Assembly: GCA_031266515.1 (NCBI GenBank)
Contig: JAISAW010000144.1
Location: 1 to 34,729, forward strand
Length of the DNA: 34,729 nucleotides
Source of the DNA: Eubacteriales Family XIII. Incertae Sedis bacterium
Lineage (GTDB): Bacteria; Bacillota; Clostridia; Peptostreptococcales; Anaerovoracaceae
Direction of reading: 5' to 3'
The position numbers and the translations under genes were made by a program. Of this stretch, positions 18,070 through 28,078 are shown one piece after another. The first letter of the stretch is position 1. Each line of letters opens with the position of its first letter. A model generated the notes under the pieces. The model did no database searches and was not told the origin of the DNA. It was given only the letters and a program-made list of their open reading frames with translations.

Positions 18070-18294
18070 TACGAATTGACATCTTATATATAAGCCGCCC
18101 TTTGAATGACAGGCGCAGTTATCAGGATGGGCGAACGTCAACCCTCTGAGCGGTAAACTCCAAACCCGCTAAAACCGGGAGGGGGTTCTCGCATGGCACC
18201 TTCCAACCATTTGCATTTCATACAAACGGGGGTAGGTGCGCATCGCACGGAGGCTCGCACCCGGGTCGCCGCTTCGCTTTGCACAGTTATTTTT

Positions 18295-18350
18295 TTGCAC
18301 AACGGGTGCACAACGGGGATAACACAAAAGAAACCGTCCCCGTTGTGCAC
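18295..18350. repeat. REP-like element with 13-bp inverted repeat
   Basis: gtgcacaacgggg (18306-18318) versus ccccgttgtgcac (18338-18350) around aacacaaaagaaaccgtc; same core as the 3194 and 5601 clusters. Confidence 0.75.
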
Positions 18351-18363
18351 TTTACAAAAACTC

Positions 18364-21018
18364 CTACACCTGGCTGCCGGCCGAATGTCCTTCTGCCTTG
18401 AGTGCCGCCTGTGCCGCCGAAAGCCTGGCGACAGGCACGCGGAACGGCGAGCAGGACACATAGTCGAGCCCGATGTTGTAGCAGAACTCTACGCTTGACG
18501 GATCGCCTCCGTGCTCTCCGCATATGCCGAGCTTGATGTCAGGCCTGGTCTTTTTGCCGAGTTCGACGGCTGTCTCCATCAACTTTCCAACGCCAACCTG
18601 GTCGATCCTCTGGAAGGGGTCGCTCTCATAGATCTGTTTGTCGTAATATGCGCCGAGGAATTTCTCAGCGTCGTCGCGTGAGAAGCCAAAGGTCATCTGC
18701 GTCAAGTCGTTCGTCCCGAAGCTGAAGAACTCCGCTTCCTCAGCGATCTCATCGGCGGTGATGGCGGCCCTTGGGATCTCTATCATCGTGCCGACCATGT
18801 ACTTCAGGCCCGTCCCGGACTCCGCGATGATCGCATCTGCGGTTTCCGTTATGATATTTTTCACGAACCGCATCTCCTTGACTTCGCCGGTGAGCGGCAC
18901 CATGATTTCCGGAACCAAATTCCACTCGGGATGCTTTTTCTGCACGTTGATGGCAGCTTCGATGATAGCCCTCGTCTGCATGACGCCGATCTCAGGATAG
19001 GTGACATCAAGGCGGCAGCCTCTGTGCCCCATCATCGGGTTGAACTCGTGCAGCGATACGATGATCGCGTTCAGCTCCTCGACCGGAAGGCCCATCTCCT
19101 TTGCGAGGGCTTCAATGTCCTTCGGGTCGGTCGGGAGGAATTCGTGAAGAGGCGGATCAAGCAGCCTTATGGTCACGGGATAGCCTTGCATGGCTTCGTA
19201 GATCCCCTCGAAGTCGCCCCTTTGCATGGGAAGGATCTTATCGAGGGCTTTTTCCCTCTGCTCAGCCGTCTTGGAGACTATCATCTCGCGGACTGCCGCA
19301 ATGCGGTCCTCTTCAAAGAACATGTGTTCAGTGCGGCAGAGGCCGATGCCTTCCGCCCCGAATTTGATAGCCTGCTCGGAATCCTTTGGGGTGTCGGCGT
19401 TCGTGCGAACCTTGATCGTGCGGAAACCGTCGACCCACTCCATGAAGCGCCCGAAGTGCCCGCTTATGGACGCTGGCACAGTCTTGACCTCTTCGCCGTA
19501 GACATTGCCCGTGGACCCATCGAGTGAAATCCAGTCGCCTTCATTATACGTATTGCCGCCGAGCTTGAAGCTCTTGCCATCGGCACCGAAGACTATATCC
19601 CCAAGCCCTGCCACGCAGCAGGTACCCATGCCTCGCGCGACGACCGCCGCGTGTGAAGTCATGCCGCCGCGGGCTGTAAGTATCCCTTTGGCGTAGGTCA
19701 TGCCCTCGATGTCCTCCGGCGAAGTCTCAAGCCTCACGAGGATGACAGGCGTGTTTTTCTTTGTCGCCCATTCGGTGGCGTCCTCAGCGGTGAATACCAC
19801 CTGGCCGCAGGCGGCGCCGGGGGACGCGGGTAGCCCTTTGCCTATGGACTTTGCGGACGCGAGTGCTGCCCCATCGAACTGGGGATGGAGCAGGGTGTCA
19901 AGAGCTTTGGGGTCGATCATCAGGACGGCTGTCCTTTCGTCTATGAGCCCCTCGTCGACAAGTTCACTCGCTATGCGGAGGGCGGCGGCGGCTGTCCTCT
20001 TTCCGTTCCTCGTCTGAAGCATATAGAGTTTCCCCTCTTCAATGGTGAACTCCATGTCCTGCATATCCCTGTAGTGAAGTTCGAGCTTCGTCACTATCTC
20101 CACGAATTCGTCATAGACCGCCGCGTTGATTTCCTTCAGTTTGTCTATAGGCTCAGGCGTACGGATCCCGGCCACGACATCCTCGCCCTGGGCATTCATA
20201 AGGAATTCCCCGAACAGGCCCTTTTCGCCCGTCGAAGGATTCCTTGAGAACGCTACGCCCGTCCCGGATGTGTCGCCCATATTGCCGAACACCATCGCCT
20301 GTACATTGACAGCCGTGCCCCATGAGCCAGGGATGTCGTTGAGCCTGCGATAGGTGATGGCCCTCGCATTGTTCCACGAGCGGAAGACTGCGCGCACTGC
20401 TCCGAAAAGCTGTTCCTTCGCTTCAGTCGGGAAGTCCGACCCAATCTTCGATTTGTATTCGGCCTTGAATTGCTCGGAAAGCCTCTTCAGGTCGTCAGCG
20501 TCGAGCTCAGAGTCAAGCTTCACGCCTTTCGCTTCCTTCATTTTGTCTATGAGCTCTTCGAAATACGCCTTGCCAACTTCCATGACCACGTCTGAGTACA
20601 TCTGGATGAAACGCCTGTATGAGTCATATGCGAACCGGGGGTTTCCGGTCTTGCTCGCTACGCTCTCGACCACTTCATCGTTCAGCCCGAGGTTCAAAAT
20701 GGTGTCCATCATCCCCGGCATTGACGCGCGGGCACCTGAACGGACACTCACTAAAAGCGGGTTTTCTATATCCCCGAATTTCTTGCCGGTGATCTCTTCC
20801 AATTTCGCAAGGCTCTCAAATATCTGATTTTCTACCGCCTCGCTTATCTTCTCCCCGCTGTCATAATAATCAGTGCAGGCCTCTGTAGTGACGGTAAATC
20901 CCTGCGGGACGGGCAGGCCCAGTACGGCCATTTCCGCCAGGTTTGCGCCTTTTCCGCCGAGCAGGTTTTTCATGTCCTTGTTGCCTTCGTTAAACATGTA
21001 CACATATTTGTTTGCCAT
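18364..21018 (-). CDS. ppdK: Pyruvate, phosphate dikinase
   Basis: MANKYVYMFNEGNKDMKNLLGGKGANLAEMA..., GGMTSHAAVVARGMGTCCVAG (phospho-His region), GICGEHGGDPSSVEFCYNIGLDYVSCSPFRVPVARLSAAQA. Met at 21018 preferred over 21099. Confidence 0.97.
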   Translation of the reverse strand: MANKYVYMFNEGNKDMKNLLGGKGANLAEMAVLGLPVPQGFTVTTEACTDYYDSGEKISEAVENQIFESLAKLEEITGKKFGDIENPLLVSVRSGARASMPGMMDTILNLGLNDEVVESVASKTGNPRFAYDSYRRFIQMYSDVVMEVGKAYFEELIDKMKEAKGVKLDSELDADDLKRLSEQFKAEYKSKIGSDFPTEAKEQLFGAVRAVFRSWNNARAITYRRLNDIPGSWGTAVNVQAMVFGNMGDTSGTGVAFSRNPSTGEKGLFGEFLMNAQGEDVVAGIRTPEPIDKLKEINAAVYDEFVEIVTKLELHYRDMQDMEFTIEEGKLYMLQTRNGKRTAAAALRIASELVDEGLIDERTAVLMIDPKALDTLLHPQFDGAALASAKSIGKGLPASPGAACGQVVFTAEDATEWATKKNTPVILVRLETSPEDIEGMTYAKGILTARGGMTSHAAVVARGMGTCCVAGLGDIVFGADGKSFKLGGNTYNEGDWISLDGSTGNVYGEEVKTVPASISGHFGRFMEWVDGFRTIKVRTNADTPKDSEQAIKFGAEGIGLCRTEHMFFEEDRIAAVREMIVSKTAEQREKALDKILPMQRGDFEGIYEAMQGYPVTIRLLDPPLHEFLPTDPKDIEALAKEMGLPVEELNAIIVSLHEFNPMMGHRGCRLDVTYPEIGVMQTRAIIEAAINVQKKHPEWNLVPEIMVPLTGEVKEMRFVKNIITETADAIIAESGTGLKYMVGTMIEIPRAAITADEIAEEAEFFSFGTNDLTQMTFGFSRDDAEKFLGAYYDKQIYESDPFQRIDQVGVGKLMETAVELGKKTRPDIKLGICGEHGGDPSSVEFCYNIGLDYVSCSPFRVPVARLSAAQAALKAEGHSAGSQV

Positions 21019-21426
21019 ATTCCCTTTTCCTTCCCTGGAACCTTTCATTTCGGCGTAATTTTCAGACAGCCACGCCGACCGACTCTCCGCACTGTTCATA
21101 TCTCAAAGCGGCATACACATTATAGTACGATTTCTTCGCGACGGTAATCGTTTTCACTTAGTTTTTCGAGACAAAACTTTGAAACTGTTTCAGAAACCTT
21201 CCGAAAATCATAGCCGCTCAGCGCAAAACAATCCTGGTTTCCCTGATTGCTTCGCTAATGAACAATCAATCCATTTGAGATCGATGCCTGCTATTCTACT
21301 CCTATACGGCGTTTACTGCAGCAGTAAATTGCAATTTCGCAAATTTTTTTCGCCCGACGGCTACTATTCGAGCATAGACGGGGCTTTTTCAGTTGCGCGG
21401 GAGCGGGACAGCCCTGACCGCCTCAT

Positions 21427-22866
21427 TCATTTATCGCGGTTCGGCGCACGGTCTGCATACTGCCTGGAAAATCCGCCTCTCGCCTCATCCTCTGTGATCT
21501 CACCGGCATTGACGCGCGCCATCAGCGCCACGTCGCAATCGCGGAGCCTGTAACCGAACAGGAGCAACAGGAAAGAAACGGCTCCGGCGATAACGGGCAG
21601 GATAGTGTACATACGCCATATCCATTCGATGGTCCCGACCGTTTGTACAGCGCCTTCCCCTTCAACGAAACCCACAGCCCCGAGCACAAACATACCGATG
21701 GCACCGGCTAAAGCCGCGGTGAGTTTTGCTGAGAAGGTCTGAATGGAAAAAGCCATGCCCTGCGCCCGTTCTCCTGTGACAAAATGGCCGTATTCGGCAC
21801 AATCGGCGGTAAACATGACCACCAATATCCCACCGGTGCTTACGAAGAAGGCGCGCGCAACGATGATAGCGAAGAAAAGCGCCATATTGCCATAGCCGGC
21901 AAAGTACATCAATACGCCCAATATCAGGTTGCATCCCATGCAAACCATGTATATGGTGAATTTGTCAATTCTCCTGATTAGCTGTTTGGCCAACAGGATG
22001 GAAACCAGCATTGGCAAAGTCATGACAAGCCCCAAAACGGAGATCCACTCCGTCCCGCCCAGACAGTAAATTGCAACGTAGTTTGTGATGGCCGTAGCGG
22101 TATTGGTGAGAGCCGCGACGATAAGGGCGCCGTTGAAGACCAGCAATGGCTTGTTGCTTGCCAGATAACGAAGCAAGTCACCGACGCTGGCGCTTTTCCC
22201 ACTATCCACATGATGGCGTTCCCTGGCTTTGAATCCGGTGGGGAGCATGGTGGCCATGGCCAGTACCGACATAATGGCGACCGTCATCGTCCATCCGATG
22301 GAAGGGAACAGAAGCGGGACCAGGATGGCGACCAACAGCCCGCCCACAAACATGAACAGGCGATTGAGCAGATACAGCCAGTCCCGCTCTTTGATATCTT
22401 TTGTCATGCTTGTGGCCAGGGCGAAAATAGGTACGTCACAGATGGTGTAAGCCGTATCCCACAACATGTAAGCCACCGCCGCCCAGATCGCTTTGATCTG
22501 TACGCTCACGTCCGCAGGTATGGCGAACAATAGAATGGTGGCGGCCGGGATAAGAAAACTCGATAACCGTACCCAAGGGATAAATTTCCCCGATTTCAGG
22601 CGGGACTTGTCCACAATGATACCAAAAAGTGGGTCGTTCACTGCGTCCCAGACCTTCGCAACAATGAAGATCCCGCCCACAAGTACAGCGGGAATGCCCG
22701 AATCTGTCATGTATAGCTGAAGAAAATTGCCGACGATCATGAAGAACATCATCTGCCCAAAGGCGTACGCCCCGTAGGAAAGCCTTTCTCCTCTGCTCGT
22801 CTGGTACGGAATGCCGGAACCCTGTCTGTCTTTGCCCGAATTGATATCTTTTGCCACGTCAATCAC
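21427..22866 (-). CDS. GPH-family (MelB-like) glycoside:cation symporter, MFS fold
   Basis: RGERLSYGAYAFGQMMFFMIVGNFLQLYMTDSGIPAVLVGGIFIVAKVWDAVNDPLFGIIVD, multiple TM segments. Confidence 0.88.
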   Translation of the reverse strand: MIDVAKDINSGKDRQGSGIPYQTSRGERLSYGAYAFGQMMFFMIVGNFLQLYMTDSGIPAVLVGGIFIVAKVWDAVNDPLFGIIVDKSRLKSGKFIPWVRLSSFLIPAATILLFAIPADVSVQIKAIWAAVAYMLWDTAYTICDVPIFALATSMTKDIKERDWLYLLNRLFMFVGGLLVAILVPLLFPSIGWTMTVAIMSVLAMATMLPTGFKARERHHVDSGKSASVGDLLRYLASNKPLLVFNGALIVAALTNTATAITNYVAIYCLGGTEWISVLGLVMTLPMLVSILLAKQLIRRIDKFTIYMVCMGCNLILGVLMYFAGYGNMALFFAIIVARAFFVSTGGILVVMFTADCAEYGHFVTGERAQGMAFSIQTFSAKLTAALAGAIGMFVLGAVGFVEGEGAVQTVGTIEWIWRMYTILPVIAGAVSFLLLLFGYRLRDCDVALMARVNAGEITEDEARGGFSRQYADRAPNRDK

Positions 22867-22875
22867 ATCCTTTCG

Positions 22876-25416
22876 CTATCGAAACAAAATCCTGAACAGA
22901 AACCAATAGATAAAATTCTTCTTCCTCATCATCATGAAAGCGCGCAGCAGTATATCAAGGTTGTTTCGGGGCTTCACGTCGGCAAGAGTCTTTATCTTCA
23001 ACCCACTTTCAAATGCCCGTTTGTCCATTCCGTCCGGCAGCCTGGCCGTAACCGTAACGCTCTCGCCTGCGGGGATATCAAAGAAATTGTCCGACCAGGG
23101 CGCAGTCACGCCCTCCATTTCAAGAAATACATGCCGTGCGTAGCCGGTTGAGGACAACTCCAGCGTGACGGCGCCTCCGTCCTCTCTGCAGTTGTATTCG
23201 ACCTGTGCCTGAGGCAGGTTTGCAGCCTTATCCGGAACCAACAGCCACCTTTTTATATCCTTTACGCCGCTTTCATCCAGCAGGCGCCCCTCCAGCACGG
23301 CATCTGTTTTTTTTCTGCCCTTCAATATATCGGCAAAACGCAATACTGCCGCTTTTTCGGAAGCGACCGGCCCCACCGCTATTTCTATTTCGCCATCGCT
23401 GACGGGGTGCCCGAAAAAATCCTTCAGAGTCCATTCCAGGCGGCCGTGGAATTCCCGGGGATATTCATTGACGACGGAAATCTCGACCCTGTCTCGAAAA
23501 CAATCGCCGGAAAGACAGAGCGTTTTATTGAAATGCCGCGATTGATAGAGGACCGCCTTCAGCTGCTTCCCGTAATCAATGCCCGCCCATGACGCCACAG
23601 GCCAACAGTCGTTCATTTGCCAGAAGACCGCGCCGTTCTGCCTGCCGATATTGCGCCGCCAGCAATCGGTGGCAAAGTGCACAGTATCGGCCTGCACCAA
23701 TTGGGAAAGATAGACGTAGTCCTCAAGCCTGGCAGGGTTCCTGTATTTTGCCAGTAGATAGTACAGGATTTTCTCATTTCCGCCCGGGCATTTCTGATGC
23801 GACTGCATTACCGGGTCGAACAGCCCGGGATCGGGATCGTCAGTGAAGGTACGGATCGTATGCATTGAAGGCATTGATTCCATACCGTATTCAGAGCAAA
23901 AGCGCGTGGGGAATTTTCGGAAGGCTTCGATGGGCCGCATACCGTGCCAAATCTGCCACAGGTGTGTGTCTCCCCGTATTTGCCCCTCTTTCATGTTGTA
24001 TGGCCGTTCGCTCGCAGAACCGGAAGAAGGCGAGCCTGGCCAATAAGCTGTCACGCCGTCCAATTCGGCTACCCACCCTCTGAGGACATTGTGGTAAAAG
24101 TCCGGATTGCTTTGCAATACCTTTGGCCATTTCCCCCAGGCTTTGACGAAAACTTCGGTTTCATTGTTTCCGCACCACAGCGCCAGGCTTGCCCTATGGC
24201 GCAGGCGGCGTACATTGTCCTCCACCTCTGCGTGTACATTGTCCAGAAAACTTTTTTCATAGAAAGGGTAGGGGTTGCAGGCAAAGATGAAATCCTGCCA
24301 TACCAGAATGCCGTTTCTGTCGCAGGCGTCGTAAAAATCCTCACTTTCATACATGCCGCCGCCCCATACCCTAAGCATATTCATGTTGGCACGTTTAGCG
24401 GTTTCCACGTAAAAATCCACCGTTTCCCTGTCTGCTCGGGTTATAAAAGAGTCGGGAGGGATCCAGTTGGCGCCTTTTGCGAAAACAGGTACGCCATTTA
24501 CCACAAAACGAAATTGGTGGCCGTGGGAGTCGGGCGCTGTATCAAGTTCAACGGTGCGCAGGCCGATTTGGCGTCTGAATCGGTCCGCTTCCTTTCCGTT
24601 TTGCGCTATGGACAGATCCAGGCGATACAGCGGCTGTTCGCCAAGGCCATTGCACCACCACAATCTTGGGTTTTCCACACAAATATCCCAGCGCAGAGAG
24701 GCGCCTTCCGCAGCAGTATGCAGAACTGCCTTTTTCCCGTTCGGTTCGATGATGGCCAGCTTACCCTCAACGCCTGAGGCCTTGGCGTCGCTTAGCTTCG
24801 CGGCGACACGGATGGTGACTGCCCCTTCCCTGTGTTCCTGCCATATGCGCAGGTCCGTCACTCGGATATCGAAGGCTTCCAGGCCGATGCTCCGCGCCAC
24901 TCCGGCCGGCGGCAGTTTTGGGCCCCAGTCCCAACCAAAGTGGCAAGGCGTCTTGCGCAGATGCCCGACTCCGTCCACAGGGTTCATTGGTTTCGGCAAG
25001 GGATCGGATTTTTGTTTGGCCTCAATATAGCCATATGGGTCGGAGAAATCGAGCGTGATGCTGTTTTCGCCGGATACGCACAGGCCTTTGACGTCCAATC
25101 GCCAAACGCGATTGATGTTGTCGGTTTTCCCTGCGGCCTTCCCATTGATTGAGATGGAGCAAAGAGTATCCAGGCCGTCGGCGACAAGCTCAAGATGCTT
25201 TGCTTTCAGAGTTTCTTCATCCAACAGGAACGTGCGCGTGTAGCGATAGTCATGCCTGGCCCATTCGCCTGCTTCGATTTCGTTCTCGCCGTAGTATGGG
25301 TCGGGCATGCCGTTCGCCATAAGGTCAAGGTACGTGCATCCCGGCAATCGTCCGGGTATGGGCTCCGCCCCGTCCCGGTTGAGCCGCCATTTTCCTGAAA
25401 GATCAATGGTTTTCAT
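22876..25416 (-). CDS. Glycoside hydrolase family 2 beta-mannosidase
   Basis: MKTIDLSGKWRLNRDGAEPIPGRLPGCTYLDLMANGMPDPYYGENE; NMLRVWGGGMYESEDFYDACDRNGILVWQDFIFACNPYP; ALWCGNNE; FCSEYGMESMPS. Met at 25416 has GGGGT at RBS spacing. Confidence 0.92.
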   Translation of the reverse strand: MKTIDLSGKWRLNRDGAEPIPGRLPGCTYLDLMANGMPDPYYGENEIEAGEWARHDYRYTRTFLLDEETLKAKHLELVADGLDTLCSISINGKAAGKTDNINRVWRLDVKGLCVSGENSITLDFSDPYGYIEAKQKSDPLPKPMNPVDGVGHLRKTPCHFGWDWGPKLPPAGVARSIGLEAFDIRVTDLRIWQEHREGAVTIRVAAKLSDAKASGVEGKLAIIEPNGKKAVLHTAAEGASLRWDICVENPRLWWCNGLGEQPLYRLDLSIAQNGKEADRFRRQIGLRTVELDTAPDSHGHQFRFVVNGVPVFAKGANWIPPDSFITRADRETVDFYVETAKRANMNMLRVWGGGMYESEDFYDACDRNGILVWQDFIFACNPYPFYEKSFLDNVHAEVEDNVRRLRHRASLALWCGNNETEVFVKAWGKWPKVLQSNPDFYHNVLRGWVAELDGVTAYWPGSPSSGSASERPYNMKEGQIRGDTHLWQIWHGMRPIEAFRKFPTRFCSEYGMESMPSMHTIRTFTDDPDPGLFDPVMQSHQKCPGGNEKILYYLLAKYRNPARLEDYVYLSQLVQADTVHFATDCWRRNIGRQNGAVFWQMNDCWPVASWAGIDYGKQLKAVLYQSRHFNKTLCLSGDCFRDRVEISVVNEYPREFHGRLEWTLKDFFGHPVSDGEIEIAVGPVASEKAAVLRFADILKGRKKTDAVLEGRLLDESGVKDIKRWLLVPDKAANLPQAQVEYNCREDGGAVTLELSSTGYARHVFLEMEGVTAPWSDNFFDIPAGESVTVTARLPDGMDKRAFESGLKIKTLADVKPRNNLDILLRAFMMMRKKNFIYWFLFRILFR

Positions 25417-25622
25417 CAACATACCCCGTTTCCCGGCGCGCCTGTGGATGTTCGGGCATTCGCCGTACAGCCTATACTCAGGGACTGTCAGGACATACCT
25501 GTCTGCTTTCCGAACAGCAGCCATGCCTGAATAATTGGTGAATAGTTATGACGTCCAGTACATATTCACAGTTGCATTTTATCGACGGGCAAAGTATCTT
25601 TATTGCATAAATATATTTTTTT

Positions 25623-26363
25623 ATGAAAGGATGTGTGCTTTTGTCCCGTCTACAAGCGGAGCGGGCGGCCAGACAGATGATCATGAGCGGATACCGCCAC
25701 CATACCTGGGAGGAGGAACGCAGGGCGTACAACGCGCTGTTCCTGCTTGAGAGGGAGGAATTTGTCGAGGTCATCAATTCCCAAAATGCCAACGACGTCT
25801 TGCTCAATTACAAGGAGGTACTGGCACCGACCTCCTTGCGCGCCGTCCAAAACGCCCTCATCTGCCTTATATCGTCAGTCTGCCGGATCGCCATCGAACT
25901 TGGCGTAGACGTGGAGCTGAGCTTTGCTCTCAGCGATTATTACATCAACCTTTTGGAAACCCTGACTGATGAAGAGTCGCTCCTGGCGCTTTCAAGGCAA
26001 ATCCTGCTGCATTACTTTGACCTTGCCCAAAACGCAAGCAGGCAACATTATTCAAAACCCATCATCGGCGCGATGCGCTATATCGGGAGGAATCTTTACG
26101 GCGTTTGCAGGGTGTCGTCTGTCGCCGCCTATGTGGGGCTGGAAGTCCACTATTTTTCCAAACTGTTTTCAAAAGAGGCGGGGCTGTGCCCAAGCAAGTA
26201 CATCATGCAGCGCAAGTTGGAGGAAAGCAAACGCCTGTTGGAGGAATTGCATACGAACGTGACGACTGTCGCTGAATCGCTGGGTTTTTGTGACACCGCC
26301 CATTTTTCCCGTTGCTTCAAAGCAGCGTACGGCGTATCCCCTTCGCGTACAGTCGATCTGTAA
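25623..26363 (+). CDS. AraC-family regulator divergent from the beta-mannosidase/GPH operon
   Basis: C-terminal VSSVAAYVGLEVHYFSKLFSKEAGLCPSKYIMQRKLEESKRLLEELHTNVTTVAESLGFCDTAHFSRCFKAAYGVSPSRTV. Confidence 0.88.
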   Translation: MKGCVLLSRLQAERAARQMIMSGYRHHTWEEERRAYNALFLLEREEFVEVINSQNANDVLLNYKEVLAPTSLRAVQNALICLISSVCRIAIELGVDVELSFALSDYYINLLETLTDEESLLALSRQILLHYFDLAQNASRQHYSKPIIGAMRYIGRNLYGVCRVSSVAAYVGLEVHYFSKLFSKEAGLCPSKYIMQRKLEESKRLLEELHTNVTTVAESLGFCDTAHFSRCFKAAYGVSPSRTVDL

Positions 26364-26468
26364 CCCAAAAGAACCCAAAAGGGACGGGGGGGGGGGTGTG
26401 TTATGCGTATTCCCTTCCGCGCGTTAGCCGGATGAAATATACGAAGGGTAGCGATGGTTGTGATTGAG

Positions 26469-28070
26469 TCATAGTCTCGCGAATTTTTTTGCCCCTGGGA
26501 CTGCGAGCCACGCGAAGATCAAAGCGCTGCCGAGGGCGAACGCCGCGCCAGTGCACCACAGGTACGCCGATATGGAAAGAAATTGCCTGAACGCAAAAAC
26601 CCAGGCAAGCCCGAACACCGCAAGGGCACCGATGGCACCGAACATGGCGACGATAGCTGACATCCCCTGTTTGACAGCACTGACTTCGTTGGTCCAGTCG
26701 AGTTTCGGGATATTGAGGTTTATCGCAAGCCCGGCGGTCGCGGTAAAAGCGCACCACGCCTGAGGGACCAGTATCAATGCGGCTTTGTCTGCAAGGCTGT
26801 CCGCCAAAACCGCTGCGCCGCAAATTGACGCAACCAGACAGGGAAGCCCACACATGGCCAGGTGCGCGCATATCTTTGAAAGCATCACCGTCCCTGTCGG
26901 CGCGGGGATGCTCTTCGCTATCCACAGGTTGCTTCCTTCGAGGGATATGAGGGATGAGCTGAGATTGTTTAACGACCCAAGCACCATGAGCATGATGGCC
27001 ATCAAAGGCACCAAAGGCAATTCGCCGAGCATCGGCGCTATCTGGTCTATGTATGAAAACAGCGCAGCCTTCCTGACGACGAGCATGACGGCTACGATGA
27101 GCATGAACAGCGAACCGAGAGACGCGTTCAGTATGATCGCAGGTTTGTTCAGGCAGTGCAAAAGATCTTTCTTTGTAAGCGCCCACAACGCGCCCCGCTC
27201 CTTCGAGGCCTTTTCCCTGTAGACCGTTTTGGCGGCACCGCGGCGCGCCATGAGGATCCTCATATAGTTCGTGCGGAGCAGCAACACTGTGATTGCAAAA
27301 GGTACCAGCGCCCAGAGCATGAACAGGAAGGTGTCTGTCACGCTGGCTTCGGCGATGCTCTTGCCGAATGAATAGAACGGCGGAAGGCTTTTACGAAACG
27401 CCTCCGCAATCGCGCTTCCGTTCATAAGCAGCTTCACCAGATATCTCTGCAGGTTTGAAACACCATAAAAATAGGCAGCCAAAAAGACTATGCCGATCAC
27501 GAATGACACGATGTTTTTGTGCTTCAGCCGGGATGTGACCGAGCCGAGCACCCACGCCAAAAGCAGTGTAACGGCAAGCGCCATCAAAGGCAAAAGCAAA
27601 TTCACGAGGAAGAAAATAAGCATGCCAGCGGCGGTGGCATACCCTCCTCTCACCCATGGTACGAAAGCCGACAGGGCTATCAGCGTCGTAAAGGCATACT
27701 CGCCGGCGATGATGACCAGCAGCCGGCTGATGAGGATGGCTGATGGGTTTATCGGCATGGCAAGCAGGCGTTCGTTGTCTCGGGCGCTGAATATCTGCGA
27801 AGTAGCGGAAAAAACAGTCCCCACCACGCACATCGCAAACGCCGAAACCCCGAGCAGCGTGAAATACATCCAGCCGATCCCCGCGCCAAAGAGCGGCTCC
27901 AGCAGGGTTTCAAACATAAGGGAAAACATCATGAAAGCAGCCCCTGCAAGAACGGCCGCAATGAGCACAAACATAGCAGTTTTCGTACTGTCACCGCCGC
28001 CTTTCCTGTCCGGCTTTATGATGGTCGCCGCCAGCGATCTCAGATTGAGGATAAAGAGTTTTCCTATCAT
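26469..28070 (-). CDS. ABC exporter permease (large ABC-2-like membrane protein)
   Basis: 539-aa polytopic protein immediately downstream of an ABC ATPase; many TM helices. Start 28070 or 28088. Confidence 0.75.
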   Translation of the reverse strand: MIGKLFILNLRSLAATIIKPDRKGGGDSTKTAMFVLIAAVLAGAAFMMFSLMFETLLEPLFGAGIGWMYFTLLGVSAFAMCVVGTVFSATSQIFSARDNERLLAMPINPSAILISRLLVIIAGEYAFTTLIALSAFVPWVRGGYATAAGMLIFFLVNLLLPLMALAVTLLLAWVLGSVTSRLKHKNIVSFVIGIVFLAAYFYGVSNLQRYLVKLLMNGSAIAEAFRKSLPPFYSFGKSIAEASVTDTFLFMLWALVPFAITVLLLRTNYMRILMARRGAAKTVYREKASKERGALWALTKKDLLHCLNKPAIILNASLGSLFMLIVAVMLVVRKAALFSYIDQIAPMLGELPLVPLMAIMLMVLGSLNNLSSSLISLEGSNLWIAKSIPAPTGTVMLSKICAHLAMCGLPCLVASICGAAVLADSLADKAALILVPQAWCAFTATAGLAINLNIPKLDWTNEVSAVKQGMSAIVAMFGAIGALAVFGLAWVFAFRQFLSISAYLWCTGAAFALGSALIFAWLAVPGAKKFARL

Positions 28071-28078
28071 GTTTTCGC

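Noticed and set aside
18141-18364. Fourth palindromic-family copy in the araC-ppdK gap (gggttctcgcatggcacc)
   Set aside because: Only a short resemblance to the GGTTCCGSC..GCATG core, with no extended inverted arms.
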